From Candidatus Peregrinibacteria bacterium (GTDB taxonomy: Bacteria; Patescibacteriota; Gracilibacteria; CAIRYL01; GCA-016699755): DNA of 64,000 nucleotides. The stretch is from contig CP065009.1 in the NCBI GenBank assembly GCA_016699755.1, positions 1,178,001 through 1,242,000 on the forward strand, given 5' to 3'. Positions 9,291 to 18,055 of the stretch are shown in pieces. The position numbers and the translations under genes are program-made. Numbering within the stretch: the stretch's first letter is position 1; every line of letters begins with the position of its first letter. The notes beneath the pieces were generated by a model, which was not told the DNA's origin, did no database searches, and was given only the letters and a program-made list of their open reading frames with translations.

Positions 9291-11093
9291 ATGCCCCCTG
9301 ATTTTCATCTCTCCCCAGAGATACTTTCTGGCACAGATTCTGAATTTCGAAAAAAGCTGAAAGATCGGCTTATTCAAGAATTCTCTATTCCAAAGAATAC
9401 TGATAAGTGGCTTGAAGAAGGGGGGAGCCTTCTTTCTCCGCGAACAGAATTTGCAACTCATCTTCGGTATCGCTTGATGCAGAGCCCTATTCTTGCCCCA
9501 AAAACAAGGAAAATCCCTCGATTTTGGAGAAGATTTTTGCCTCAACCCCCCCCATCATCCTTTGTTCGAAGAATCATTTCTGTTACAACTGCTCTTTCTC
9601 TCTTTGTGAGTGCATTTTTCTTTGGTCTTTCGGGAACTTCACAAGCGTCCTCCAAAAGCTTTATTGCTGCTTTTACAGGAACCATTAAAATAAATCACGG
9701 ACACGGCGAAGACATAGCAGTTTCTGGGAATGACACTCCGATTTTTTCGGGAACCATCATCTCAACTGAAGAGCATTCATTTGCCACACTTGAATTTTTT
9801 GAAGATTCAGTACTCAGAATGGACGAAGATACAACGGTCTCTATTTTTCGACTTGATGAAAATCCATTGCGAAATGATCTGGGAAATGTGGAGGTGGAAC
9901 TCCTTTCTGGTCGTGTTTGGATAAAGACTTTTGCTGCCGATGATAAATACTCTCGTTTTCTTTTGAAAACATCAGGAGAAATTGCTCCTCTTGCCGGATC
10001 AGCCATTGATGTCGAGCGAAAAGGGGCAAAAACAATTGTTCGCTCGTGGTCTCGCTCTGCCAGAATATCTGTCGATATGTCAGAGATGGTACTTGCAGAA
10101 GGAAGAGAAGCGGGAATTTTATTGGGAAATATTTCAGACCCCGCCCCCCTCCTTGAGGAGGAATCCTCTGCCTCCTGGGTTCTTGCCAACAAAACGGAAG
10201 ATGAGCATCTTTTAAGTGTTTTTGCTCAGCAAAAAATGCTCGAACGCCAACAGGAAATGAAAAAGGAAAGAGAGGAAATTCAAAAACAATTCTTTCTTAT
10301 GGGAAAAGAAGAAGCTTCGGATGATATTCTCCAGCTCGAATCCGTTTTCTTTGAAGGACTTGATCATATTTCTGCAGAAGACCTGAACCCAAAAGATGCT
10401 ATGAATCCTTTTTTCATTATGGCGCAGGAAGCTTGGAAAAAATACCCTCATGAAACAGAAACACTACTCGCATCCTTGGAAAAAACACTTCAACCAATCC
10501 TGCAAAATTCTCCACTCTTTGTTGCCAAAGAAATCATTGATACTCTTCAAACATCCTTTGCTGAGCAACCTGAAGTGGTTCAAGAAACACTTCGTACAAG
10601 ACAGCTTTGGGAAGCAAAAACACTCGCAGATAGTGGAAATATTGTGCTTGCTGAAGCAATTCTTGAAGAAACTTCGGACACCAATATCGGTATTGGCATT
10701 TCATCTCCCGAAGTAGCAACAGAAATTCTCGATCAGCGACAAGAACAAATGGTTGCCGTTGGGGCCATGGAAAAGACGGATATTTCTAGGAATATCCTTG
10801 AGGAAACAGAAGACACTCTTGTGGAAAAAACGACAAAGCTTGTTCGTCCTCACTTTCCCTCTGGAGATCAGATTTCAGAAGCAGAACAGGCACGAGATAT
10901 TGTTCTCCGTATGAAGAAATATTCCAACGAACGTGGACAAGAAAATACGCTTCGCGCCCATTTGCGATATATTGAAGACAAACCAGAAAATATTGGGCTA
11001 TTGCAAGAACTTCGCACAAGGGTTCCCGAAAACCTTCAAAATGAAGTTGATGAAAAGATCGTCTCTGTACTCGGTGGTCAGCAGGCACCATAA
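9291..11093 (+). CDS. Membrane-anchored FecR-domain protein
   Basis: 600 residues. The N-terminal ~95 residues are predicted cytoplasmic, followed by one membrane segment (about 98-118) and an extracytoplasmic FecR-like beta domain (about 125-265) that includes SGTIISTEEHSFATLEFFED and a second strand-rich block. The remaining ~330 residues are charged, probably helical and partly coiled-coil, and unrecognised. In Proteobacteria FecR domains transmit signals to an ECF sigma factor across the membrane. No sigma factor or TonB receptor is near, and the N-terminus does not look like an anti-sigma domain I can name. A structural envelope role is equally possible. Confidence 0.7.
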   Translation: MPPDFHLSPEILSGTDSEFRKKLKDRLIQEFSIPKNTDKWLEEGGSLLSPRTEFATHLRYRLMQSPILAPKTRKIPRFWRRFLPQPPPSSFVRRIISVTTALSLFVSAFFFGLSGTSQASSKSFIAAFTGTIKINHGHGEDIAVSGNDTPIFSGTIISTEEHSFATLEFFEDSVLRMDEDTTVSIFRLDENPLRNDLGNVEVELLSGRVWIKTFAADDKYSRFLLKTSGEIAPLAGSAIDVERKGAKTIVRSWSRSARISVDMSEMVLAEGREAGILLGNISDPAPLLEEESSASWVLANKTEDEHLLSVFAQQKMLERQQEMKKEREEIQKQFFLMGKEEASDDILQLESVFFEGLDHISAEDLNPKDAMNPFFIMAQEAWKKYPHETETLLASLEKTLQPILQNSPLFVAKEIIDTLQTSFAEQPEVVQETLRTRQLWEAKTLADSGNIVLAEAILEETSDTNIGIGISSPEVATEILDQRQEQMVAVGAMEKTDISRNILEETEDTLVEKTTKLVRPHFPSGDQISEAEQARDIVLRMKKYSNERGQENTLRAHLRYIEDKPENIGLLQELRTRVPENLQNEVDEKIVSVLGGQQAP

Positions 11094-11094
11094 C

Positions 11095-11469
11095 CTACAA
11101 CCAAGGTGTTTCGTTTTCGAGAAAAAATTCTTCTCCTACTTCCCGACGAAGTTCGGCGAGAGGAATGCGGTCATCTTCTGTAGGATTTTCTCCAAATCGA
11201 AATACATAAATTGCCTCAATTGCCCAGCGGATATTTGTGGGATGTTCTCGTGCTACACGAGTTTTTCCAAGGAGTTTTTCAAAATAATGTTCATCATCTA
11301 ATGCTTCAAGTGCTTTTTTGAGGCTTGGATATTGCTCTTCTGCACGAGAAAATCCACAAAAAAGAGAGTGATGGTACACTTCGGGAATCCCTTTTTCGTG
11401 TACAAATTGTCCTTCTAGTTTTTCGCAGAGAAATGCAAACTCCTGTCGATCTTTTTCTGAATGAAACAT
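11095..11469 (-). CDS. Conserved-looking hypothetical cytoplasmic protein
   Basis: 124 residues, not recognised. It is soluble, rich in Glu, Arg and Lys, with no signal peptide or membrane segment. The segment VYHHSLFCGFSRAEEQYPSLKKALE and a C-terminal charged helix are its only notable features. I take the ATG at 11469 rather than a longer frame (to 11751), because the longer frame would run antisense into sufB. It is convergent with the FecR gene (1 bp apart) and divergent from sufB. Confidence 0.6.
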   Translation of the reverse strand: MFHSEKDRQEFAFLCEKLEGQFVHEKGIPEVYHHSLFCGFSRAEEQYPSLKKALEALDDEHYFEKLLGKTRVAREHPTNIRWAIEAIYVFRFGENPTEDDRIPLAELRREVGEEFFLENETPWL

Positions 11470-11567
11470 TTTTTGTGAGTGATATGTTTTTATCCAAGAA
11501 TTGTAACACAATGTTCGTTGCAAACAAACGGATTTTTTGAAAAAATGAGAATGATTATAAAATACAT

Positions 11568-13004
11568 ATGTTGTCATCTGTATCAAAAGAAAGAGAAGGA
11601 GGTGAACACGGAATTTTTTCGGGTTTGAATCGCGCAACATTCGATACAGCAAACGATTCGGAATACATGAAAAAGTTTTCCCGTGGACTTTCAGAAGAGC
11701 TCGTCCGCCAGATTTCACGCGAAAAAAATGAGCCAGAATGGATGCTTTCATATCGACTGAAGGGGCTCACTGCCTTTCTCGACATGTCATTTCCACAATG
11801 GGGGCCAAATCTCTCCGCACTTGATTTTGCGGATATTTGTTTTTATGCCCGTGCGGCAGAAGGAAAAAACGCAAAAAACTGGGAGGAGGTGCCAGAATCA
11901 ATTAAGCAAACCTTCGAACGTCTTGGTATTCCCGAAGCAGAACGAAAAATGCTTGCCGGTGCCGGAGCACAATATGAAAGTGATACGGTTTACCACTCGC
12001 TCAAGGAACACTGGGAACAAAAAGGAGTTATTTTTTTAGATATGGATGAGGCGGTGCAAAAATATCCCGACTTAGTAAAAAAGCACTTTATGCATTGTGT
12101 TCCTATTCGTGACCACAAGTTCGCGGCACTCCATGCAGCAGTATGGAGCGGAGGAACGTTTCTCTGTATTCCCGATGACACAGATGTGGATGAGCCACTT
12201 CAAGCCTATTTTCGTATGAATGCCCCTGGAATGGGACAATTTGAGCACACCCTTATTATCATTGGAATAAATGCCCACGGACATTATATTGAAGGATGTT
12301 CTGCACCAAAATATGGCACGAGTGCGCTTCATGCTGGATGTGTAGAAGTGTTTGTGGGAGAAGGTGCTTCATTTCGCTACTCCTCAGTCGAAAACTGGTC
12401 GCGCGACACGTACAATCTCAATACAAAACGTGCCATTGTCGAAAAAAACGCACGCATGGAATGGGTCGGAGGAAATATGGGGTCGGGCGTTACTATGCTT
12501 TATCCATGTTCCATTTTAAAAGGCGAGGGCGCCACGGCAGATCATCTTGGTATTGCCTTTGCGAATGCCGGACAAAATCAAGATACCGGCGCAAAAGTCT
12601 TCCATTTGGCTGATAACACAAACAGTACCATTATTTCCAAAAGTATTAGTAAGGCAGGAGGCATTTCCACCTATCGGGGTATGGTGCGGATAAAAAATGG
12701 CGCAAAAGACTGTCGTGTTCACACCGAGTGTGACGCATTACTTCTTGATGATACGTCACAGAGTAACACCATTCCCGATATTGATGTTGGCGACAACACG
12801 GCATTTGTGTCCCATGAAGCAAGTGTTGGAAGGCTTTCTCCAGACGATATTTTTTATCTTCGCTCTCGCGGACTTTCGGAAGAACAGGCTCGTTCGGTGC
12901 TTGTGAACGGATTTTTAGAGCCCATCACGCGAGAGCTTCCACTTGAATACGCCGTGGAAATGAACCGACTTATTGAGCTCGAAATGGAAGGATCGATAGG
13001 TTAA
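11568..13004 (+). CDS. sufB: Fe-S cluster assembly scaffold SufB (orphan)
   Basis: Scaffold subunit of the SUF system that builds iron-sulfur clusters. The 478-residue protein is full length and contains the SufB family segments GMGQFEHTLIIIG, EGCSAPKYGTSALHAGCVEV, SVENWSRDTYNLNTKRA and the C-terminal ARSVLVNGFLEPI. No sufC ATPase, sufD, sufS or sufU is adjacent, which is unusual because SufB works with SufC. A TATAAA at 11556-11561 sits 6 bp before the ATG, so transcription could be leaderless. QueH in this window is a candidate client. Confidence 0.95.
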   Translation: MLSSVSKEREGGEHGIFSGLNRATFDTANDSEYMKKFSRGLSEELVRQISREKNEPEWMLSYRLKGLTAFLDMSFPQWGPNLSALDFADICFYARAAEGKNAKNWEEVPESIKQTFERLGIPEAERKMLAGAGAQYESDTVYHSLKEHWEQKGVIFLDMDEAVQKYPDLVKKHFMHCVPIRDHKFAALHAAVWSGGTFLCIPDDTDVDEPLQAYFRMNAPGMGQFEHTLIIIGINAHGHYIEGCSAPKYGTSALHAGCVEVFVGEGASFRYSSVENWSRDTYNLNTKRAIVEKNARMEWVGGNMGSGVTMLYPCSILKGEGATADHLGIAFANAGQNQDTGAKVFHLADNTNSTIISKSISKAGGISTYRGMVRIKNGAKDCRVHTECDALLLDDTSQSNTIPDIDVGDNTAFVSHEASVGRLSPDDIFYLRSRGLSEEQARSVLVNGFLEPITRELPLEYAVEMNRLIELEMEGSIG

Positions 13005-13043
13005 ATAAACTCATAAAACCCTTTTGCAATCGGAGGCGCTCTT

Positions 13044-13931
13044 CTATTCCTCCTGAGCAGAAGGAATCTGAACGCATTCTGCCCCCCACTTTACCCCAAG
13101 CAAAATGGCATCGGAAAAATTTTTTCCCTGAGAAAGCCCTCTTGTAAGCCCCGCGCGAAAAGCATCTCCGGCGCCGGTAGTTTCGACCACATTTTTCACG
13201 AGCTCTGCTCGAAATCGAGTTTCTTTTTTCTTTTCTATTAACAGAGCACCCTCTGCTCCAAATGTCTCAATAGTAGTTATTTTCTCGGGAATTCCGAGTG
13301 AATGGAATAGGCGGAACTCAACATTATTTCCCACGAGAATATCCGATTTTTCTGCGCAAAATACAAAATCCTCCTGAGAAAAAAGTGGCGTTACTTGTCC
13401 GGGATCAAAAAGAACAGTCGCCACGCTATTATACCTTCGAAATTCTTCAATGTGTTTTCGCAACGAAAGAGGCGTTCCAGCAGAAAAGACGGCGAATCGA
13501 AATGAGGCAATTTCTTCTGGCGTCAAAAAATCAATAAGATTCTGAGATGCATTTTGCTCATACGCATTTGGTTGCCAAATAATGAGCTGCTGGTGAAGCG
13601 GATCAGAAACCTGATAGGCATGAGCAGTAAACGCTCCTTCATAGCCAACGATACGAATATCGAGTGATTCAAGTCTTTTTCGGTATCCTTTTTCGGAAAA
13701 ATCCTTGCCAAATGCAGAAAATATGGTGGATGAAAAACCACTCTTCCCTAACCACCAGGCAATATTTCCAGAACATCCTCCGTAATGTTCTTGTTTTTCT
13801 GAGGCAACATACGTGGCATTAAAGCTTCGGATCTCTCCATTTTCAAAAGGAATAGATTTTCGAAAGTCGTGTGGAATGGAAAAAAGAACATCAAATGCGA
13901 GCGAGCCAACGAGAAGTATTTCGTTCTTCAT
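13044..13931 (-). CDS. PfkB-family carbohydrate/nucleoside kinase
   Basis: Ribokinase-fold kinase of 295 residues. The N-terminal GCSGNIAWWLGKSGF matches PfkB signature 1, and the C-terminal ETTGAGDAFRAGL is signature 2 with the catalytic Asp in GAGD. The overall pattern (EILLVGSLAFDV..., early HYGGCSGNIA) resembles the adenosine-kinase-like branch of the family, but the substrate cannot be assigned. The ATG at 13931 is preferred over a longer frame that would overlap the divergent neighbour. Confidence 0.88.
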   Translation of the reverse strand: MKNEILLVGSLAFDVLFSIPHDFRKSIPFENGEIRSFNATYVASEKQEHYGGCSGNIAWWLGKSGFSSTIFSAFGKDFSEKGYRKRLESLDIRIVGYEGAFTAHAYQVSDPLHQQLIIWQPNAYEQNASQNLIDFLTPEEIASFRFAVFSAGTPLSLRKHIEEFRRYNSVATVLFDPGQVTPLFSQEDFVFCAEKSDILVGNNVEFRLFHSLGIPEKITTIETFGAEGALLIEKKKETRFRAELVKNVVETTGAGDAFRAGLTRGLSQGKNFSDAILLGVKWGAECVQIPSAQEE

Positions 13932-14063
13932 GCAATGAAAAGTACCATAAATGAGGAAAAAATCCATGGTCATACGACTTCTGAATATGTGCATTGCGAT
14001 TCCCACAATTGACAGTTCTTCGTATAAAACATCACAATACTTTTTGATGCTCCCCCTTCTCCC

Positions 14064-15206
14064 ATGAACAGAAAGAAATGGCTTTTCGGATTCTTCTCCC
14101 TCTTTTGTGTTGGGCTTTTTGCACCAACTGCTTTCGCATTTTCCGAAGATTATCATTCACCATTTTTTTTCGAAACATCTGGTGGTGATCGATACGGAGT
14201 AGGAGAATCTCCTGTTGCTCCATCTGAAACAAAAGGCGATCTCGTTATTGCTGGACACACGGTGGTGATTTCAAAAGATGTACAAGAAGATCTTGCCGCT
14301 TTTGGGCAGAACATCACCGTATCGGGAAACATATGGGGCGATGCTCGTATCGTCGGACAAGTTATTACTGTTTCTGGCACTATAGGTGGACACCTCGCTG
14401 TTGCCGGACAAATGATTACTGTTGACGAAGGAGGGGGCTCTGGGAAGATCGTAGGAGATCTTCTTGCCACTGGTCAGCAGTTATCCATTTATACTCCTGT
14501 AGAGGGAAATGTTACTATCTCCGCCGAAAAGGTATTTATTGCAAGTCCCATTGGAGGGGATGCTCACATTGTGGCGCAAAAGGTGGAATTTGGGGAACAG
14601 GGGAGAATTGCCGGAACGCTCACTCTCACTGCTCCAAAAAATACTATTCCAGAAGGAAAAGCGGGGAACACCATATTTCATGAGCGAACTTTTCATGGAA
14701 AACACGACCCAAAAAATATACTTTCCGAAATGTTCTCTGGTGTTCATCTTTCCATTCTGATTACGAGCCTCCTTGTTGGACTTCTTCTTTGCTGGAAAAT
14801 GCCACTCTTTAGTGTGTCGTATGGAGCCATTGGAAAGGAAAAACCGTTTATCTCTTTGGGAATTGGATTTCTTGTTCTTTTTCTTACTCCGATTGCAAGC
14901 CTCTTCTTTCTTCCTCTTTTTCCAATATTTTTGCTTGTCTTCTTTTCTTACTGTGCTTTTCTTGTTTTTTCCTATATTACAAGCGGATTTTTGCTCGGCG
15001 CCGCGCTTGTTCCTCTAAAGAAAAATCCTTCTTTCGGAAAACTGTTTGGATCATTTGCCGCCGGAGTGGGAACCATTTTTGTTCTTGGTTCACTTCCATA
15101 TTTTGGTTCATTTTTTACGTTTCTCGTCTTCTGTGCAGCGATGGGGAGCCTTGTACAAGTAAAAAAAGATATTCTTTCGGCACTTCGGAAAGCAAAAAAG
15201 ATTTAG
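14064..15206 (+). CDS. Bactofilin-like beta-helix membrane protein
   Basis: 380 residues. A signal peptide (about 1-25, ending TAFAF) is followed by a repetitive region (about 50-210) with regularly spaced G-V/I-T-V-S-G-x-I steps (VISKDVQEDLAAFGQNITVSG, then GDARIVGQVITVSGTIGGH), typical of bactofilin or polymer-forming beta-helices. About four hydrophobic segments lie between 229 and 365. Classical bactofilins are cytoplasmic and lack signal peptides; here the helix is predicted outside the membrane. It is divergent from the PfkB kinase. The function is unknown; a scaffold in the envelope is a reasonable guess. Confidence 0.75.
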   Translation: MNRKKWLFGFFSLFCVGLFAPTAFAFSEDYHSPFFFETSGGDRYGVGESPVAPSETKGDLVIAGHTVVISKDVQEDLAAFGQNITVSGNIWGDARIVGQVITVSGTIGGHLAVAGQMITVDEGGGSGKIVGDLLATGQQLSIYTPVEGNVTISAEKVFIASPIGGDAHIVAQKVEFGEQGRIAGTLTLTAPKNTIPEGKAGNTIFHERTFHGKHDPKNILSEMFSGVHLSILITSLLVGLLLCWKMPLFSVSYGAIGKEKPFISLGIGFLVLFLTPIASLFFLPLFPIFLLVFFSYCAFLVFSYITSGFLLGAALVPLKKNPSFGKLFGSFAAGVGTIFVLGSLPYFGSFFTFLVFCAAMGSLVQVKKDILSALRKAKKI

Positions 15207-15306
15207 CATCTCCGTGCAATATTCTGTCTTTGTGATTAAGAAAGATGCTTTTCCTAGAACTCTACTCCAAAAAATGGCAAAATAACTCTATCAATATTTT
15301 TATTTT

Positions 15307-15759
15307 ATGATATTTGTTGGATCTGATCATGCGGGATATCAGATGAAAACCTTTGTTGTTGATCTTCTAGAAGAATCTGGTTTTTCCGTAGAAGATTTGG
15401 GGACATATTCGGAAGAATCGGTTGATTATCCTCATTATGGTGCGCTTGTAGCAAAAAAAGTAGTAGAAACTCCAAAAGCATTGGGAGTTGTTCTTTGTGG
15501 AACAGGAATTGGCATTTCTATTGCGGCGAATAAGGTTTCTGGCGCTCGTGTCGCGCTCTGCGCAACATCCACCCACGCTCGCCTTGCTCGTCAGCATAAT
15601 GACGCCAATATCTTAGCGATTGGCGCGCGTGTTACTGGAACCGAAGTGGCGAGAGATGTCGTGCAAACTTTTTTTTCTACCAATTTTGAAGGAGGGCGTC
15701 ATGAAAAGCGAGTCGCTCAATTTTCTGATATTGAACATGATGAATCCATTTCTGAGTAG
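15307..15759 (+). CDS. rpiB: Ribose-5-phosphate isomerase B
   Basis: Interconverts ribose 5-phosphate and ribulose 5-phosphate. The 150-residue protein matches the RpiB/LacAB family: GSDHAGYQMK at the N-terminus, LCGTGIGISIAANKVSGARVAL with the catalytic Cys, and HNDANILAIGARVTG. It is the first gene of a tight three-gene operon with a small membrane protein (overlapping 59 bp) and rpe, its metabolic partner. Confidence 0.97.
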   Translation: MIFVGSDHAGYQMKTFVVDLLEESGFSVEDLGTYSEESVDYPHYGALVAKKVVETPKALGVVLCGTGIGISIAANKVSGARVALCATSTHARLARQHNDANILAIGARVTGTEVARDVVQTFFSTNFEGGRHEKRVAQFSDIEHDESISE

Positions 15760-15985
15760 CGCATTCGGTTGGCTGGGAATGGTGGGAATTCTTCTTGCCT
15801 ATTTTTTGAGTTCATTTCATATCCTCTCTACAGATACTGTGTTGTATTCGGGAATGAATCTCATTGCCGCTGTATGCATGGGGATTCACGTATGGGATCG
15901 TCGAGCGTATCCGGCAGTTCTTCTCAATACGGCATGGGCGCTGATTGCCATAACAACCCTTCTTGAAAAGATTCTTTCTTCGTAG
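15701..15985 (+). CDS. Small membrane protein, CBU_0592-like
   Basis: 94 residues with about three membrane helices. FGWLGMVGILLAYFLSS and the C-terminal RAYPAVLLNTAWALIAI resemble the CBU_0592 family of small membrane proteins of unknown function. The start at 15701 is supported by a strong Shine-Dalgarno (GGAGGG, 15691-15696), one of few seen in the window. The gene overlaps the end of rpiB by 59 bp and precedes rpe by 3 bp, so all three are translated from one message. Confidence 0.8.
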   Translation: MKSESLNFLILNMMNPFLSSAFGWLGMVGILLAYFLSSFHILSTDTVLYSGMNLIAAVCMGIHVWDRRAYPAVLLNTAWALIAITTLLEKILSS

Positions 15986-15988
15986 AGC

Positions 15989-16648
15989 ATGCGAAATATT
16001 CACATCTCACCATCACTCCTTTCGGCAAACTTTGGTCATCTCCAAAGTGATATTAATCGTGCTGAACCATTTGTAGATGGATTTCATTTTGACGTGATGG
16101 ATGGACATTTCGTTCCAAATTTAACAGCAGGCGCACCGGTACTCTCTTGCTTACATTCGAAAAAACCATTCGATGTGCATCTCATGGTGAGCAACCCCGA
16201 TAATCTGCTCGAAGATTTTGCCAAATCCGGTGCCTCCTCACTCTGTGTTCACACAGAAGTGTGCCCCCATATTCACCGAACGCTCCAATGCATTCGAGAA
16301 ATTGGCATGCGGGCAGGAGTAGTGCTCAACCCTGCAACGAGTTTTGATTTTGCAAAAGAGGCAATCGCCATAGCGGATTATGTGCTTATTATGAGCGTGA
16401 ATCCAGGATTTTCTGGTCAAGATTTTTTACCAGAAGTGCTTCCCAAGGTTCGAGAAATACGGGAACGATTTCCAGAAAAAGATATTCAAATAGATGGCGG
16501 AATCCGTAAAGAGACAATTCAGCAGGTTTTAAATGCTGGAGCAAACTGGATTGTTTCGGGATCGTTCTTTTGGAAATCAGAGAACCTCGAAAAAGCGACA
16601 CAAATTTTGCGAGGAGAAAGATTGCAGTACTCAGGAAACCCTTTCTAA
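15989..16648 (+). CDS. rpe: Ribulose-phosphate 3-epimerase
   Basis: Interconverts ribulose 5-phosphate and xylulose 5-phosphate. The 219-residue TIM-barrel protein shows ISPSLLSANFGHL, the metal-binding HFDVMDGHFVPN, DVHLMVSNP, MSVNPGFSGQDF and QIDGGIRKET. The C-terminal phosphate-binding GANWIVSGSFFW is also present. It is last in the rpiB operon and overlaps the convergent purQ gene by 18 bp. Xylulose 5-phosphate would feed the split transketolase at 53.5-55.3 kb. Confidence 0.97.
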   Translation: MRNIHISPSLLSANFGHLQSDINRAEPFVDGFHFDVMDGHFVPNLTAGAPVLSCLHSKKPFDVHLMVSNPDNLLEDFAKSGASSLCVHTEVCPHIHRTLQCIREIGMRAGVVLNPATSFDFAKEAIAIADYVLIMSVNPGFSGQDFLPEVLPKVREIRERFPEKDIQIDGGIRKETIQQVLNAGANWIVSGSFFWKSENLEKATQILRGERLQYSGNPF

Positions 16649-17911
16649 ATGCCAGCTTATGGGATTTCCAAAAAGTCCAGATTTTGCGACTTCTTCTTCA
16701 GAAACAACTTCTGAAAACTGCCACAACACTCCAAAGGAGACATCTGCGGAAATTTTGATGTGCTTTTGGAGAACAGCAGATTTTTCTTTACCCGAAAGAT
16801 CATCGTTTTCTCGGGAGAGAACAGCACCGGTAAGGAGCGGATTTTCTGTCGGAACAAGAGTGTTTTCGTGAACGGAATACCATTTTCCTTCGATATGGAA
16901 GAGTGCAAACTCTTTGTTTTCGTTGAAAAACTCTTCAGAGGCAATCAATTTTTTTGCTGTTTCCAAGGCATCTCCCTCAACAGAAATTCCCCAAAATATT
17001 CGTCTTTTCAAAGTAAGGTTTGGACGAGAAAATACTCTTCGTGCAGTGTTCTGAAGGGTAACTTCTGTAGTATCGGTAATTTTTAAAGAAACGAAAATTT
17101 CAATGGGAAATTCCGGTTTTTTCTGAAAAGAAGAAACAGGAGGAAGCGAAGGGCGAGACACCTGTTTTTTTGGAGAGCTCTTTTCAAAAAAGACATGGAG
17201 CGACATAAATATTTTTTGCCCATCCTCGGCGCGCTCTGGATGTGGCATCATGGCGAGAACGTTTCCCTCGGGATTGCTGATGCCAGCAGCATTAAGCATA
17301 GATCCATTCGGATTAATTGGAAAATGTGCGTCTTCCTCACCGTTTTCTTGGCAATACATAAGCACGTTTTGTCCCCCTTGGCACACCGCCTCTTGCACAT
17401 GTTCTTCTGCCAGAAATCGCCCTTCTCCATGGGCAATAGGAAGGCGCAAAACTCCAGAAAAGTGTGTCCAAGCGCATGGTGAAGTAGAGGGTTTAAGAAA
17501 AACAAAATCGTGATAAAATCCCGTTCCCAAGATTTCCCCATTCCTATCTACGCGTCGATTCCTCGCAAGCGACATCTCCACATTCCCCACGTGAAATCCC
17601 GGAACAATACCAAGTTCCACCAAAACTTGTGCCCCATTACAAATACCAAGAATTGGTTTTCCTTCCTGCGCCATGACAACAAGGGTTTTTCCCACCGGAT
17701 CGTTTGCCGCCACCATACCACTTCGTCCTCGGTCTTCATAAGAGAATCCTCCGGCAATAACAAGTCCGTCACTTTTTACAACTTTTTCAAGATCATCATT
17801 CCAGCGGAGAACTTCTGAGGCAAACCCTGCCTTGCGAAGAGCGCGAGCAGTTTCGATTTGACAATTTGTTCCCGGAAAAGCCAAAACATTAATGTGCCGC
17901 AAAGGATTCAT
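16631..17911 (-). CDS. purQ: FGAM synthase glutaminase PurQ with C-terminal PurS-like fusion
   Basis: PurQ supplies ammonia from glutamine to formylglycinamidine ribonucleotide synthase. Residues 1-245 are a class I amidotransferase: PGTNCQIE, nucleophile Cys91 in GICNGAQ, and His224/Glu226 in MMPHPERAED. A Pro/Lys linker (245-268) leads to about 160 extra residues. Residues 269-341 (EIFVSLKITDTTEVTLQNTA, then a segment ending WGISVEGDALETAKKLIASE) look like PurS, the small bridging subunit. The tail ends with LFGNPISWHLERV, possibly another PurS-like piece. The start at 17911 skips an 18-residue hydrophobic extension. purM is at 58.4 kb; purL is not in the window. Confidence 0.85.
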   Translation of the reverse strand: MNPLRHINVLAFPGTNCQIETARALRKAGFASEVLRWNDDLEKVVKSDGLVIAGGFSYEDRGRSGMVAANDPVGKTLVVMAQEGKPILGICNGAQVLVELGIVPGFHVGNVEMSLARNRRVDRNGEILGTGFYHDFVFLKPSTSPCAWTHFSGVLRLPIAHGEGRFLAEEHVQEAVCQGGQNVLMYCQENGEEDAHFPINPNGSMLNAAGISNPEGNVLAMMPHPERAEDGQKIFMSLHVFFEKSSPKKQVSRPSLPPVSSFQKKPEFPIEIFVSLKITDTTEVTLQNTARRVFSRPNLTLKRRIFWGISVEGDALETAKKLIASEEFFNENKEFALFHIEGKWYSVHENTLVPTENPLLTGAVLSRENDDLSGKEKSAVLQKHIKISADVSFGVLWQFSEVVSEEEVAKSGLFGNPISWHLERVS

Positions 17912-18055
17912 GGTGGAAAAATAAAAAGCCATCCCCAGAATGACATTTTTTAAAAAAATTTGCACTGCATACTTCCCTCTTGCCGATTATATATTTTAGG
18001 AGAATTTTTTAGAGAGCTTGCCTCATGTGTTCATTTGAAATTCCTCCAGACTTAT

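Noticed and set aside
11470..11751. Extension of the 124-residue hypothetical protein to 11751
   Set aside because: It would run antisense through the sufB N-terminus and reads as Lys/Phe-rich non-protein-like sequence.
13932..14156. Long N-terminal extension of the PfkB kinase frame (to 14156)
   Set aside because: The extension overlaps the start of the divergent bactofilin-like gene and is not family-like; the ATG at 13931 gives the normal N-terminus.
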